DNA from: Brevundimonas sp.
GTDB lineage: Bacteria > Pseudomonadota > Alphaproteobacteria > Caulobacterales > Caulobacteraceae
Assembly (NCBI RefSeq): GCF_016742135.1
Contig: NZ_JACVCG010000004.1
Location: 62,001 to 126,000, forward strand
Direction of reading: 5' to 3'
DNA length: 64,000 nucleotides
The position numbers and the translations under genes are program-made. Positions 6,810 to 16,043 of the stretch are shown in pieces. The notes beneath the pieces were generated by a model. The model saw nothing but the letters and a program-made list of their open reading frames with translations, did no database searches and was not told where the DNA came from. Numbering within the stretch: the stretch's first letter is position 1; each line of letters opens with the position of its first letter.

Positions 6810-9077
6810 ATGCCTTCCCCCGCGCCCAAACCGTCCGAAGCCCGCCTGTCCGGTGAGGCTGCGCGGCCTGACGGGACGGGCCGCGCGACGACGACGTCCG
6901 GGCGGATCGAGGCGCTGATCGCGGCCATGACGCCGGAAGAAAAGGCCGGGCAGCTGACCATCATGCCGGCGGCGCTGGCCCCCGCGCCGGCCAATGCCGC
7001 CAATCCGGCCGCCGTGCCTGGTTCGATTGAGGAACAGGCCCAGGCCGTGCGCGAGGGGCGTCTGGGGGCCGTGTTCAACGGGGACTCGGCCGACTGGCAC
7101 CGGCGCATGCAAAGGGTGGCGGTCGAGGAGTCACGGCTGGGCATTCCCCTGCTGTTCGCGGCCGATGTGATCCACGGCTTCCGCACCATCTTTCCGGTGC
7201 CGCTGGCCGAGGCGGCCGCCTTTGACGCCGATCTGGCCAGGCGGACGGCGCGCGCGGCGGCGGAAGAGGCCACGGCCGTGGGGCTGGCCTGGAATTTCGC
7301 GCCCATGGTCGACATTTCGCGCGATGCCCGCTGGGGCCGGGGGGTCGAGGGCGGCGGCGAGGATGTGCTGCTGGGCTGCACCCTCGCGGTTGCCCGGGTC
7401 GAGGGCTTCCAGGGCGAGGCCGGTCTGTCCGACGCCGGAGCCATGCTGGCGACGCCCAAGCATCTGGCGGGCTATGGTGCCGGGGCCGGGGGGCTGGATT
7501 ACAACAGTGTCGACGTGTCCGAGCGGACGCTGAGGGAAATCCACTTCCCGCCGTTTCAGGCGGCCTTCGACGCGGGCGCCCTGTCGACCATGGCGGCCTT
7601 CAATGACGTGGCGGGGGTGCCGGCCCATGCCAATTCCTGGCTGATGAAAGACGTGCTGCGCGGGGAATGGGGGTTCGAGGGGTTTGTCGTCTCGGACTAC
7701 ACCGGCGACTTCGAGCTGATCGCCCACGGCCTGGCCGAGGACGAGCGGGATGCGGCGCGGCTGGCCTTTCAGGGCGGCGTCGACATGAGCATGAGCAGCA
7801 ACCTTTATGCCCATCACCTGCCCGATCTGGTGCGGTCGGGGGCGATTGCCGAGGCCGATGTCGATGCGGCGGTGCGTCGGGTGCTGGGGCTGAAGGCGCA
7901 ACTGGGCCTGTTCGACGATCCCTATGGGCGGCTGGCCCCGGAACGGGTCGAGGCGAACGATGAGCCCCGGCATCGGGGCCTGGCGCGCGAGGCCGGGCGC
8001 CGGTCGATCGTGCTGCTGAAGAATGAGGGTGGGGTGCTGCCGCTCAACCGTTCGGACCGGATTGCCCTGATCGGGCCGTTCGCCGGGGGGCGTGAGCACC
8101 TGAACGGGCCGTGGGTGCTGTTTGGCGATCCGGCCTATGCGGTGCCGGTCGATGAGGGCTTCCGCGTGGCGATGGACGATCCGGCGCGACTGACGGTCGT
8201 GCGGGGCTGCGAGGCCGAGGCGCCGCTTGAGGGCGGGATCGAGGCGGCGGTCGACGCGGCGCGGGACGCCGATGTGGTCGTCATGGTGGTTGGCGAGGGC
8301 GAGCGCATGTCGGGCGAGGCCCAGTCGCGCGTCGACATCAGCATCCCCGAGCCGCAGCGCGACCTGATTGCGGCGGTGACGGCGGTCGGCAAGCCGGTAG
8401 TGCTGGTGCTGAAATGCGGGCGGGCGCTGGTTCTGGACGAGACCGCGAAACAAGCCTCGGGGCTGGTGGTCGGCTGGTTCCTGGGAGTCGAGACGGGCCA
8501 TGCGCTCGCCGATGTGCTGTTCGGAGCGCACGAGCCGAGCGGTCGCCTGCCGGTCAGCTTTCCCCACCATACGGGCCAGTCGCCGTTCCACTATGATCGC
8601 AAGGTCACGGGGCGTCCGCCGCTGTCGCTGGAGCATGGCGAGGAGTTCAAGGCCCGCTATCGGGAGACGCTGAACACGGCGGCCTGGCCGTTCGGGCACG
8701 GCCTGACCTATGGCGATCCGGTCTATGAGGGGCTGGACGTGGGCGACGGGCGGCTGGCCTGGGACGGCGCGCTGGAGGTGTCGGCCACAATTACCAACCG
8801 GGGCGAGCGCGTCGCCGAGGAACTGGCGCAGCTGTACATCCACGACCGCGCGGCCAGCGTGACCCGGCCGATCCGGCAGCTGAAGGGCTTTCAGCGCGTG
8901 CGGCTGGAGCCCGGCCAGAGCGCCCGGGTACGCTTCACCCTGACGCGGCGGGACCTGATGTTCGTCGGGCGTGAACTGACGTGGACGGTCGAGCCGGGGC
9001 GGTTCACCGTCTGGATCGGCCCGAACGCCGAGAGCGGACTGGAAGGCACGTTCGAGCTACTGGCCGAGGCGCGCTGA
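6810..9077 (+). CDS. glycoside hydrolase family 3 beta-glucosidase
   Basis: BglX-type GH3 enzyme, expected to remove non-reducing beta-glucosyl or xylosyl units from oligosaccharides. Domains in order: the (beta/alpha)8 barrel with KHLAGYGAGAGGLDYN and the nucleophile in GFVVSDYTG (about Asp296), the alpha/beta sandwich with GEGERMSGEAQSR, and a C-terminal fibronectin-III-like domain (EVSATITNRGERVAEE). With the start at 6810 it has 755 residues, normal for the family. No signal peptide is evident, suggesting cytoplasmic action on imported sugars. The operator at 6779-6792 suggests sugar-induced derepression. Its 3' end overlaps the convergent GH10 xylanase gene by 21 bases. Confidence 0.93.
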   Translation: MPSPAPKPSEARLSGEAARPDGTGRATTTSGRIEALIAAMTPEEKAGQLTIMPAALAPAPANAANPAAVPGSIEEQAQAVREGRLGAVFNGDSADWHRRMQRVAVEESRLGIPLLFAADVIHGFRTIFPVPLAEAAAFDADLARRTARAAAEEATAVGLAWNFAPMVDISRDARWGRGVEGGGEDVLLGCTLAVARVEGFQGEAGLSDAGAMLATPKHLAGYGAGAGGLDYNSVDVSERTLREIHFPPFQAAFDAGALSTMAAFNDVAGVPAHANSWLMKDVLRGEWGFEGFVVSDYTGDFELIAHGLAEDERDAARLAFQGGVDMSMSSNLYAHHLPDLVRSGAIAEADVDAAVRRVLGLKAQLGLFDDPYGRLAPERVEANDEPRHRGLAREAGRRSIVLLKNEGGVLPLNRSDRIALIGPFAGGREHLNGPWVLFGDPAYAVPVDEGFRVAMDDPARLTVVRGCEAEAPLEGGIEAAVDAARDADVVVMVVGEGERMSGEAQSRVDISIPEPQRDLIAAVTAVGKPVVLVLKCGRALVLDETAKQASGLVVGWFLGVETGHALADVLFGAHEPSGRLPVSFPHHTGQSPFHYDRKVTGRPPLSLEHGEEFKARYRETLNTAAWPFGHGLTYGDPVYEGLDVGDGRLAWDGALEVSATITNRGERVAEELAQLYIHDRAASVTRPIRQLKGFQRVRLEPGQSARVRFTLTRRDLMFVGRELTWTVEPGRFTVWIGPNAESGLEGTFELLAEAR

Positions 9078-10136
9078 TCCCAGAGGGCCGGCGACCGCGT
9101 CATAGAGGGGCGTGGCCATGCCCGAGGCGTCGAACAGCAGCGGACTGTCGCGGCCGTCATCGCGGTCGTCGCGCCGCAGCCAGCTGTCGGTATCGCGCGC
9201 GCCCCAGACGGTGAAGGCGTATTGCTGGGCCGGGGGCAGGGCCGCAAAGGCCTCGGCCAGTTCGGTGACGCGGGCGGTCTGCTGGGCCTGACGCTCGGCG
9301 GGGCTGCGCAGGTCGACGCGGCGGTCGGAGCGGAGCGAGGCATCCAGCTCTGACACATGGATGGGCAGGCCGAAGCCTGCCGCGTCGCGCATGAAGGCGG
9401 TGATCTGGCCCTCCGGGATTTCGATGTCGAGGTGCGACTGGCTGCCGATGCCGCCCAGCGGCGTGCCGGCCCTCAGCAGCTTCTCGACCAGGTTCAGGAA
9501 GGTCGCGCCCTTTCCCGGCAGGTTTTCCAGATTGTAGTCATTGAGGAACAGCACGGCCTGGGGGTCGGCGTCGTGCGCGACGTCAAAGGCCCGGCGGATA
9601 TGGTCGATCTCGCCCAGGGTTTCGGACCAGTGGTGGGTGCGCAGGCCGTTGCCGTCCTCGGCCACCGCCTCATTGACGACATCCCAGCCGACCGCGCGGC
9701 CCCGGTAGTGACCGGTGACCTCGCGGACATAGCGGTCGTAGTCGGCGGCGAAGGTCTTGCGATCCAGTCCGGCGAAGGCCTCGGCCCCTTGCGAATACCA
9801 GATCAGGGCATGGCCATGCAGGCGCAGGCCGTGGTCGGTGGCAAAGTCGGCGCAGCGGTCGGCGAGGGTGAAGTCGAGGCTGCGGTCTGGCCTGAGGATC
9901 GCCTCCATCTTCATTTCCCACTCGGGCGTGAACTGGGAGAAATGGGTCAGGACAACCCGACGCCAGCCGGCGTCGCCGAACTGGCCTGACATGCCGCACA
10001 CGCCGACGGGCACGGTTGTCAGATCCTTGAGTGGGCGGACCGGGCCGAGGGGCGGGGTTGAGGGCGCACTGCCGCAGGCCGCCAGCGCCAGCGGGCTGGC
10101 CAGCAGATGCCGGCGGGTCAGGTGAAAATCAGGCAC
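9057..10136 (-). CDS. GH10 endo-1,4-beta-xylanase, lipoprotein
   Basis: Family 10 xylanases cut the beta-1,4-xylan backbone. Landmarks: acid/base Glu156 in WDVVNEAVAE, nucleophile Glu264 in IHVSELDAS, and the substrate-site motifs LRLHGHALIWY and FTVWGARDTDSW. The N-terminus HLTRRHLLASPLALAACGS has a twin-arginine-like start and a lipobox LAAC (Cys21), so it is probably a lipoprotein at the outer membrane or periplasm. I choose the GTG at 10134-10136; it overlaps the fliJ stop by eight bases. An ATG at 10157 is an alternative. Being joined to flagellar genes is odd and may be only read-through. Convergent with the GH3 gene. Confidence 0.9.
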   Translation of the reverse strand: MPDFHLTRRHLLASPLALAACGSAPSTPPLGPVRPLKDLTTVPVGVCGMSGQFGDAGWRRVVLTHFSQFTPEWEMKMEAILRPDRSLDFTLADRCADFATDHGLRLHGHALIWYSQGAEAFAGLDRKTFAADYDRYVREVTGHYRGRAVGWDVVNEAVAEDGNGLRTHHWSETLGEIDHIRRAFDVAHDADPQAVLFLNDYNLENLPGKGATFLNLVEKLLRAGTPLGGIGSQSHLDIEIPEGQITAFMRDAAGFGLPIHVSELDASLRSDRRVDLRSPAERQAQQTARVTELAEAFAALPPAQQYAFTVWGARDTDSWLRRDDRDDGRDSPLLFDASGMATPLYDAVAGPLGSARLGQ

Positions 10137-10536
10137 GCCGCCTGAGGCCAAGCGCATCGAAAGCTGCCGACTCGCGACGTTCGGCGGCGGCGAGGCGTTC
10201 CAGGCGGGACAGCTCGGCGACGTGCTCGAACTTCTTGAGTTCCTCGAAGGCACCGGTCAGGGCGTCGCGGGCGCCCTCTTCCTCGGCCTCGAGCTCGGAA
10301 AGGTCGGCCTCGACGGTGGATTTGCGGTGTTTCCAGCCGGCCATATAGGCCTGCAGCAGCATGCCGGCCTCGGCATCGGCCCGGGCGCGCTCGCGCTCGA
10401 CCTCGACCTCGGCGTCCAGCACAGCGAGGCGCATCTCGGCGGAGGCCCGGCGGGCGCCGATCTCGGCCAGACGTTTCTGCAGGGTCTCGACCTCATAGGT
10501 CGAAATGCGGATCAGGGACCGGGCCCAGGTGGTCAT
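10129..10536 (-). CDS. fliJ: flagellar export protein FliJ
   Basis: FliJ is the coiled-coil stalk and chaperone-escort of the flagellar type III export ATPase FliI. The 135-residue product is almost wholly charged coiled coil (YEVETLQKRLAEIGARR to ERLAAAERRESAAFD), as in alphaproteobacterial FliJ, and begins MTTWARSLIRIS. It follows fliI by four bases, forming a fliI-fliJ operon. Confidence 0.88.
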   Translation of the reverse strand: MTTWARSLIRISTYEVETLQKRLAEIGARRASAEMRLAVLDAEVEVERERARADAEAGMLLQAYMAGWKHRKSTVEADLSELEAEEEGARDALTGAFEELKKFEHVAELSRLERLAAAERRESAAFDALGLRRRA

Positions 10537-10540
10537 GAGG

Positions 10541-11890
10541 TCACTCCACTCGCTCTGCGAGACCTTGGTTCAGAATGCTTTCCAGATGACTAAAGGCCGT
10601 CGCCATGTCGCACACATCATCGGGTGTCTGAGACAGGAAGCCTTCCAGCGCGGGGTTGAGGGCGATGGCGCGGTCGGTGATCGGGTCGGAGCCGGCGCGA
10701 TAGGCGCCGATCCTGATCAGCTCTTCCATATTGGCATAGGCGCTGAGGCACTGGCGGGCCCGCCGGTTCAGCTCGCGCTCGGGCAGGGTCTGGCAGCCGG
10801 GCAGGGTCCGGCTGACGGACTTCAGCACATCGATGGCGGGGAAGCGGCCGCGCTCGGCGATCTTGCGGTCCATGACGATGTGACCGTCGAGGATCCCGCG
10901 CACGGCGTCGGCGATCGGCTCATCATGGTCGCCGCCATCCACCAGCACGGTGAACAGGGCGGTGATGGCCCCGCTGGGGCGGCCATCGGCACGCACGGGG
11001 CCGGGGCCAGCGCGTTCCAGCAGCTTGGGCAGTTCGGAAAAGACGGTGGGGGTATAGCCCTTGGTGGTCGGCGGCTCACCGGCGGCAAGGCCGATCTCGC
11101 GCTGGGCCATGGCAAAGCGGGTGACCGAGTCCATCAGGCACAGCACCTGCTGGCCCTGATCGCGCAGATATTCGGCGCAGGCGAGGGTCATATAGGCGGC
11201 CTGGCGGCGGGTCAGGGCGGGCTCGTCTGAGGTGGCGACCACGACGATGGCGCGGGCCAGACCCTCGGGCCCCAGGGTCTCCTCGATGAACTCGCGGACC
11301 TCGCGGCCCCGCTCGCCGATCAGGCCGACGACGACGGCGTCGCACTCGGCCCGGCGGGCCAGCATGGACAGCAGCACCGACTTGCCGACGCCTGAGCCCG
11401 CGAAAATGCCCATCCGCTGGCCGCGGCACGTGGTGGCAAAGACGTCGAGCGCGCGCACGCCGGTGTCGAGGCGTTCCCCCACCCGGCCCCGGGTATGGGC
11501 CGGCGGTGGCGCGGCACGGAGGGGATAGGCCCGGGGTCCCCGGGGCAGCGGGCCCTTGCCGTCGATGGGCTCGCCAAAGGCGTTGACGATGCGGCCCAGC
11601 CAGGCGGCGGTGGGGCGCACCACGCCGGCGGCCTCAACGATGCGGATATCGGCACCGGGGGCCACGCCCTCGACCGGGCCGAAAGGCATCAAGAGAGCCT
11701 TGGCCTCGCGAAAGCCGACCACCTCGGCGGGCAGGGGCGGGCGGCCGTGACGCTCGATCTCGGCCCGGGCCCCGACCGCCAGACGTGACAGGCCGCCGCG
11801 TGACTCGATCAGCAGGCCGCTCACCCCCGCGACCTTGCCGGTAACGACAAGGGGATCGACGGCTTGAACGGCGGCGACAAGAGAATGCAA
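10541..11890 (-). CDS. fliI: flagellum-specific ATP synthase FliI
   Basis: FliI energises unfolding and export of flagellar substrates at the base of the basal body. The 449 residues have an F1-like N-terminal barrel, a P-loop GSGVGKS (about 165-171), [15 protein letters not shown], a Walker B region with [19 protein letters not shown] and the C-terminal helical domain. Length is typical. A TTAA-N7-TTAA CtrA box lies 43-57 bases upstream of the ATG, consistent with class II flagellar control by CtrA. Confidence 0.96.
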   Translation of the reverse strand: MHSLVAAVQAVDPLVVTGKVAGVSGLLIESRGGLSRLAVGARAEIERHGRPPLPAEVVGFREAKALLMPFGPVEGVAPGADIRIVEAAGVVRPTAAWLGRIVNAFGEPIDGKGPLPRGPRAYPLRAAPPPAHTRGRVGERLDTGVRALDVFATTCRGQRMGIFAGSGVGKSVLLSMLARRAECDAVVVGLIGERGREVREFIEETLGPEGLARAIVVVATSDEPALTRRQAAYMTLACAEYLRDQGQQVLCLMDSVTRFAMAQREIGLAAGEPPTTKGYTPTVFSELPKLLERAGPGPVRADGRPSGAITALFTVLVDGGDHDEPIADAVRGILDGHIVMDRKIAERGRFPAIDVLKSVSRTLPGCQTLPERELNRRARQCLSAYANMEELIRIGAYRAGSDPITDRAIALNPALEGFLSQTPDDVCDMATAFSHLESILNQGLAERVE

Positions 11891-11923
11891 GGAAAGCCCC
11901 GGAAACTGCCTCTCAGGGATCGG

Positions 11924-11947
11924 TTAACGTGGTTAACAGCCGCTTAA
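11924..11947 (-). promoter_or_regulatory. CtrA box upstream of fliI
   Basis: TTAA at 11933-11936 and 11944-11947 are seven bases apart, the exact CtrA spacing, with a third TTAAC at 11924. On the fliI strand the site reads TTAA-GCGGCTG-TTAACC. It is at the distance expected of a -35-overlapping activator site. Confidence 0.7.
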
Positions 11948-12023
11948 CCGGCCTGCGGATGGTTCACCGAACACTGTGTCGTGAGTCGTGTGGTTTTCCA
12001 GTCCCGTGCCTCGCCAGAGGCCG

Positions 12024-12401
12024 TCAAGCGGGTTGCATGTCTCCGAGGAGTGCCTCGGCGGGGATGCGCCATTCTTTCGCGAGCAGCCGGATCTGCGAAA
12101 GGGACAATTCCCGCCGCCCGTTGAGAATTTCCGACGCCCGGGACCGGGAGCCGAGAAGTTCGGCCAGATCGGACTGCTGCAGCCCCTGGCGATCCATGGC
12201 GAAGCGTATGGCCTCTACAGGATCCGAGGTGGGCATGGGGAAGCGCTCCTCCTCATACCTGGCGAGAAGGAGCCCCAGAAGCTCGAAACGGTCAGCCTCC
12301 GGCGTACCGGGCACCGGTTCCTTGTCGAAACAGGCCTCGTAAGCCCCCAAGGCCGCGCGATAGTCGGCTTCGTTACGAAGAATATGGAGAGTGTCAGTCA
12401 C
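12024..12401 (-). CDS. higA: HigA-type antitoxin (XRE-family HTH)
   Basis: The antitoxin binds and neutralises HigB and represses the operon. An acidic N-terminal half (ILRNEADYRAALGAYEACFD) is followed by a Cro/C1-type HTH, MDRQGLQQSDLAELLGSRSR and ILNGRRELSLSQIRLLA, typical of the HigA family. The GTG at 12399-12401, with GGGAG seven bases upstream, is a better start than the TTG at 12419 that overlaps the toxin stop. It gives about 125 residues. Second gene of a two-gene operon. Confidence 0.88.
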   Translation of the reverse strand: MTDTLHILRNEADYRAALGAYEACFDKEPVPGTPEADRFELLGLLLARYEEERFPMPTSDPVEAIRFAMDRQGLQQSDLAELLGSRSRASEILNGRRELSLSQIRLLAKEWRIPAEALLGDMQPA

Positions 12402-12415
12402 GCGGTATCTCCCGT

Positions 12416-12709
12416 TCAAATCGTCTCGGGGTTGATCTTGTCGTAGTCCCTGTGGGTGCCGACGAACTTCACCAGAACTTGCCTGAAGGTGTAGGAGACA
12501 CGAACCACGAGGCGGTAGTTGTTGCCGCCGATGTCGAAGATGACCCTGTTGTCACCGACGAAATCGACGGTTCGAAAGTCGTTCTTTATGTCTTGCGGGG
12601 ACCGCCAGTCGGCGGCCTTCGCATGATTATACCAAGCCACCAGCGGCCCCTTGGCCGGAGGATGCAGGGTCCAGAAGGCCTGAAGAGTCTTCCTTGCAAC
12701 CACGTTCAT
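12416..12709 (-). CDS. higB: HigB-type toxin (mRNA interferase)
   Basis: A 97-residue protein matching the HigB_toxin family: MNVVARKTLQAFWTLHP, WRSPQDIKNDF, VIFDIGGNNYRLVVRV, KFVGTHRDYDKI. HigB toxins are RelE-fold ribonucleases that cut mRNA on the ribosome; the C-terminal GTHRDYDKI carries the usual His/Asp cluster. The toxin gene precedes the antitoxin gene, as is normal for higBA. Two inverted repeats upstream (12725-12767) are likely HigA operators. Confidence 0.9.
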   Translation of the reverse strand: MNVVARKTLQAFWTLHPPAKGPLVAWYNHAKAADWRSPQDIKNDFRTVDFVGDNRVIFDIGGNNYRLVVRVSYTFRQVLVKFVGTHRDYDKINPETI

Positions 12710-12724
12710 GGCGTCTTGTAGCGC

Positions 12725-12767
12725 GTTCCCAAAATGGGAACAAGCGAAATGTTCCATTTTCGGGAAC
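12725..12767. promoter_or_regulatory. twin inverted repeats, candidate HigA operators
   Basis: GTTCCCAAAATGGGAAC (12725-12741) and GTTCCATTTTCGGGAAC (12751-12767) share arms GTTCC/GGAAC and start 26 bases apart. They lie 16-58 bases upstream of higB. Confidence 0.7.
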
Positions 12768-12858
12768 GGGCTCTGAAGCGTTTTCCAGGCTCCGGCCCTT
12801 GCGCCCGCGCGGATCGACCTGATCTTCAGAGGCTGACAGCCACCCGGAGACCTCCCCC

Positions 12859-13848
12859 ATGACCGGTACCACGCCTGCCTCGCCCGACCTGTCCCGTCAC
12901 GCCCGCGCGGGTCGGGGCAAGATCTATGGATCGATCCTCGAGACCATCGGCAACACGCCACTGGTGGAGTTGCCGCGCCTGTCAGCGGAACTGAAGCCCA
13001 AGGCCCGGGTGCTGGCCAAGCTGGAGTTCTTCAATCCGCTGAGCTCGGTCAAGGATCGGATCGGTCTGGCGATGATCGAGGGCCTGGAACAGGCCGGCAA
13101 GCTGACGCCGGGTGCCGTGCTGATCGAGCCGACCAGCGGAAATACCGGCATTGCCCTGGCGTTCGTGGCGGCGGCCAAGGGCTATCGGCTGATCCTTGTC
13201 ATGCCCGAGAGCATGTCGATGGAGCGGCGCAAGATGCTGGCCCTGCTGGGGGCGGAACTGGTGCTGACCCCGGCCGAGAAGGGAATGAAGGGCGCGATCG
13301 CCAAGGCGCAGGAGCTGTTGGAGCGCACACCGGGGGCGGTGTCGCCGGCCCAGTTCGACAATCCGGCCAATCCCGAGATCCACCGCGTCTCGACGGCCGA
13401 GGAAATCTGGGCCGACACGGCCGGCGCGGTAGATATGGTGGTCGCCGGCGTTGGCACGGGCGGCACCATCACGGGCGTGGGCCAGGTGCTGAAGGCGAAG
13501 AAGCCCTCGGTGCGGATGGTGGCCGTCGAGCCGACCGACTCGCCCGTCCTGTCGGGCGGCGAACCGGGACCGCACAAGATCCAGGGCATCGGCGCGGGCT
13601 TCATCCCCTCGATCGTCGATCGGGAAGTTATCGATGCCGTCGAGCGGGTGTCGAACGACGAGGCCTTTGACATGGCTCGTCGCGCGGCCCGGACCGAGGG
13701 GCTGACAGCGGGCATCAGCTCCGGCGCGGCGCTGGTGGCGGCCTTCCGTCAGGCGGCGCTGGACGAGAATGCCGGCAAGACCATCGTCACCATCATCCCC
13801 AGCTTTGCCGAACGCTATCTGTCGACGGCCCTGTTCGAGGGGCTGTGA
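12859..13848 (+). CDS. cysK: cysteine synthase A (O-acetylserine sulfhydrylase)
   Basis: Makes L-cysteine from O-acetylserine and sulfide using pyridoxal phosphate. The fold-type II signatures are clear: [17 protein letters not shown], the PLP lysine in [10 protein letters not shown] (Lys65), the substrate loop TSGNTG, the phosphate-binding [10 protein letters not shown] and GISSGAA near the end. The 329 residues match CysK/CysM size. About 20 extra N-terminal residues precede the conserved core. It is divergent from higBA, and its 3' end lies three bases from a convergent membrane-protein gene. Confidence 0.95.
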   Translation: MTGTTPASPDLSRHARAGRGKIYGSILETIGNTPLVELPRLSAELKPKARVLAKLEFFNPLSSVKDRIGLAMIEGLEQAGKLTPGAVLIEPTSGNTGIALAFVAAAKGYRLILVMPESMSMERRKMLALLGAELVLTPAEKGMKGAIAKAQELLERTPGAVSPAQFDNPANPEIHRVSTAEEIWADTAGAVDMVVAGVGTGGTITGVGQVLKAKKPSVRMVAVEPTDSPVLSGGEPGPHKIQGIGAGFIPSIVDREVIDAVERVSNDEAFDMARRAARTEGLTAGISSGAALVAAFRQAALDENAGKTIVTIIPSFAERYLSTALFEGL

Positions 13849-13851
13849 GGC

Positions 13852-14547
13852 TCAGCCGAGAAGCCCGCCCGCCAGACCGATGGCCACCAGCGGTATGTTG
13901 GCGACCATGGTTGCGAGAAAGCTGGCGACCGTGATGGCGGCAGCCTTGAGGATGCCCCCTGTCGTGGTTTGATACCATCGTCCCCGGCCGCTGCGCAGGA
14001 AGGCGGCAAAGCCCAAGGCCAGCATCAACAGGGCCATCCAGGACGCCGTCGCGGGCATGTAGGCGAGAAAGCCGATGGGCACGATCGGTATGGTCCAGAC
14101 ATTCATGTAGTGAAAGGTCGCGCGAAAGGCCCTGCGCCATCCCAGATTCTCGGGATCCCACCAGCGCAGCAGTGGGGCCGAGACCAGTGCGTAAAACAAC
14201 GCATTCATCGGCACCAGAACGAAGGACATCCAGTTGTCGGCGTGAGCCAGAAAAGCGTCGCGACTCTTGCCAGACTGTTCGATGAAGGGCTCCAGCGTTT
14301 CCGGCGGAAGGATGTTCATCCAGAGCGCCGTGCCGCCCATCAGGAACAACTGCAGCATCAGGAGGCCGCACAGGGCCAGGTAGAGCTTCAGCGGGCGAGC
14401 GTAGACTCCGCCGCCTTCGGGGCCGCCTGTCATATAGGCTTCGAGAACCTGACGCGGGCGGATGAGGCTGTCGCGGAGCGTGTTCCATTCCGCCCGCCCG
14501 AAGCCGGTGGCGTCCTCGCTGAGGTGGTTCAGTCCGCGATCATTCAT
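13852..14547 (-). CDS. multi-pass membrane protein of unknown function
   Basis: A 231-residue protein with about five hydrophobic segments: LKLYLALCGLLMLQLFL, FVLVPMNALFYALVSAPLL, VWTIPIVPIGFLAYM, WMALLMLALGFAAFL and the C-terminal IPLVAIGLAGGLLG. The soluble N-terminus contains SLIRPRQVLEAYMTGG. The layout recalls DUF3667-like inner-membrane proteins, without the zinc finger; this is only a resemblance. Convergent with cysK. Confidence 0.6.
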   Translation of the reverse strand: MNDRGLNHLSEDATGFGRAEWNTLRDSLIRPRQVLEAYMTGGPEGGGVYARPLKLYLALCGLLMLQLFLMGGTALWMNILPPETLEPFIEQSGKSRDAFLAHADNWMSFVLVPMNALFYALVSAPLLRWWDPENLGWRRAFRATFHYMNVWTIPIVPIGFLAYMPATASWMALLMLALGFAAFLRSGRGRWYQTTTGGILKAAAITVASFLATMVANIPLVAIGLAGGLLG

Positions 14548-14654
14548 GGTGCGCTCCCCCGGTCTTCAAAGCCCAGCGTGGCGCGGGGTGCAAGAGGGAT
14601 GGCGCGCGGGCTCTTGACCGGCGGTTAACCGAACGGGGCGAGGATCGCCGCGAC

Positions 14655-15884
14655 ATGTCCCAGCCGCTTTCCAGTTCGCAGGAGGATGCGCCAGAGGCCG
14701 GGCCGGCCCCGGCGTGGAAGGCGCGGCATGCGCTGTTGCGGCGGCTGGCCGATGTGGTGTCGCTGCCGACCAGTCGCATCAATGCCTTTGAGCGGTCGGT
14801 GGTCGGCGATCTGCTGGTCGAGATGGCGCGGCTGGCGACGCCCGGGGACCGGCTGAAGATGGCGCACCGGCTGGCGCCGCTGGCGGAGTTGCCGAACGGC
14901 CTGATGCGGTTGCTGCTGCGGGACGATCCGGCCATTGCCGGGGTGCTGATCGAGGGCTGCGCGGGGCTGACGGATGCGGACCTGCTGTCGTGCGTGCGGG
15001 ACACGGGCCATGACCATCACCGGTGCATCGCCGCCCGGCGCGGGGTGTCCGAAGTGGTGTCGGAGGCCCTGATCGAGGCGGGGCACGGGGATGTGGTCGA
15101 GACCTTGCTGCGCAACACCACGGCGCGGCTGTCGCAGACGGGAATCGAGACGGCGGTGGCGCTGAGCCGGGTCCAGCCGCGCCTGTGCGAGCATCTGTTG
15201 CGGCGTCCGGAGCTGAGGCCCTCGGGCGCGTATGTGATGTTCTGGTGGTCGAACGAACATGACCGCCGGACCATTCTGCAAAGGTTCGCCGTGTCGCGCG
15301 AGGTCATGCAGGAGGTGTCGGAGGACATCTTCGCCATGGCCGCCGCCGAAGGCTGGCAGGATCCGGTGTCGCGCAAGGCGCTGCAGTTCATCGAGCGGCG
15401 CCAGAGGAATCGCGGGGCGATCGACAAGAGCCCCTATGACAGTCTGGAACACGCCATCACCGAGATCGCACGGCAGGGCATGGGCCGGGATTCGGTTGCC
15501 GAGATTGCCTATCTATCCGGGATCAAGCCGCTGACCGGGGCCAAGATCCTGGGCGATCCGGGCGGCGAGCCGGTGGCCATTCTGTGCAAGGCGACGGGGC
15601 TGGACCGGGAGTATCTGACGGCGCTGTGGCGGTCGATGAAGCGGCCGGAGAGCCTGCCGGACGGACGCGTCCATCCGACCTGGGAGCGGGTGCAGGTGAC
15701 CTTCGAGATGCTGGCGGTCGACCGGGCCCAGACGGTGCTGCGCTACTGGAACTGGTCGTTGACCTCGGCCATGACGCCGGCCCTGTTGCAGGCCATTCGC
15801 GACGGTGAAACGGACGGGCTGGATGAATACTCCATCCCGGAGCGGGCAGCGATGATGGCTTTGGCGCAAGACTTCGGCCATTAA
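14655..15884 (+). CDS. DUF2336 domain-containing protein
   Basis: A 409-residue soluble, helix-rich protein of the alphaproteobacterial DUF2336 family. It carries the recurring pattern of that family: GLTDADLLSCVRDTG, HHRCIAARRGVSEVVSEALIE and NTTARLSQTGIE, which resemble degenerate HEAT-like helical repeats. Function is unknown. The C-terminal third is more basic. A GGTTAACC element lies shortly upstream (about 14624). A second, divergent-sequence DUF2336 gene is found on the other side of mucR. Confidence 0.85.
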   Translation: MSQPLSSSQEDAPEAGPAPAWKARHALLRRLADVVSLPTSRINAFERSVVGDLLVEMARLATPGDRLKMAHRLAPLAELPNGLMRLLLRDDPAIAGVLIEGCAGLTDADLLSCVRDTGHDHHRCIAARRGVSEVVSEALIEAGHGDVVETLLRNTTARLSQTGIETAVALSRVQPRLCEHLLRRPELRPSGAYVMFWWSNEHDRRTILQRFAVSREVMQEVSEDIFAMAAAEGWQDPVSRKALQFIERRQRNRGAIDKSPYDSLEHAITEIARQGMGRDSVAEIAYLSGIKPLTGAKILGDPGGEPVAILCKATGLDREYLTALWRSMKRPESLPDGRVHPTWERVQVTFEMLAVDRAQTVLRYWNWSLTSAMTPALLQAIRDGETDGLDEYSIPERAAMMALAQDFGH

Positions 15885-16043
15885 GTCTGTCCCATCTGCA
15901 CCGGATGTCCTCTATACTTGCAGGGACAATGCAGAAAATCCGGCATCTCGATTGCACAGGGACGCTGCTTGTTCTATCAGCCCGACATCAGGGGCGATTC
16001 CCGCAAGATGTTTCGCCTCGCCCTGGAAACGTCTGGACGACCC

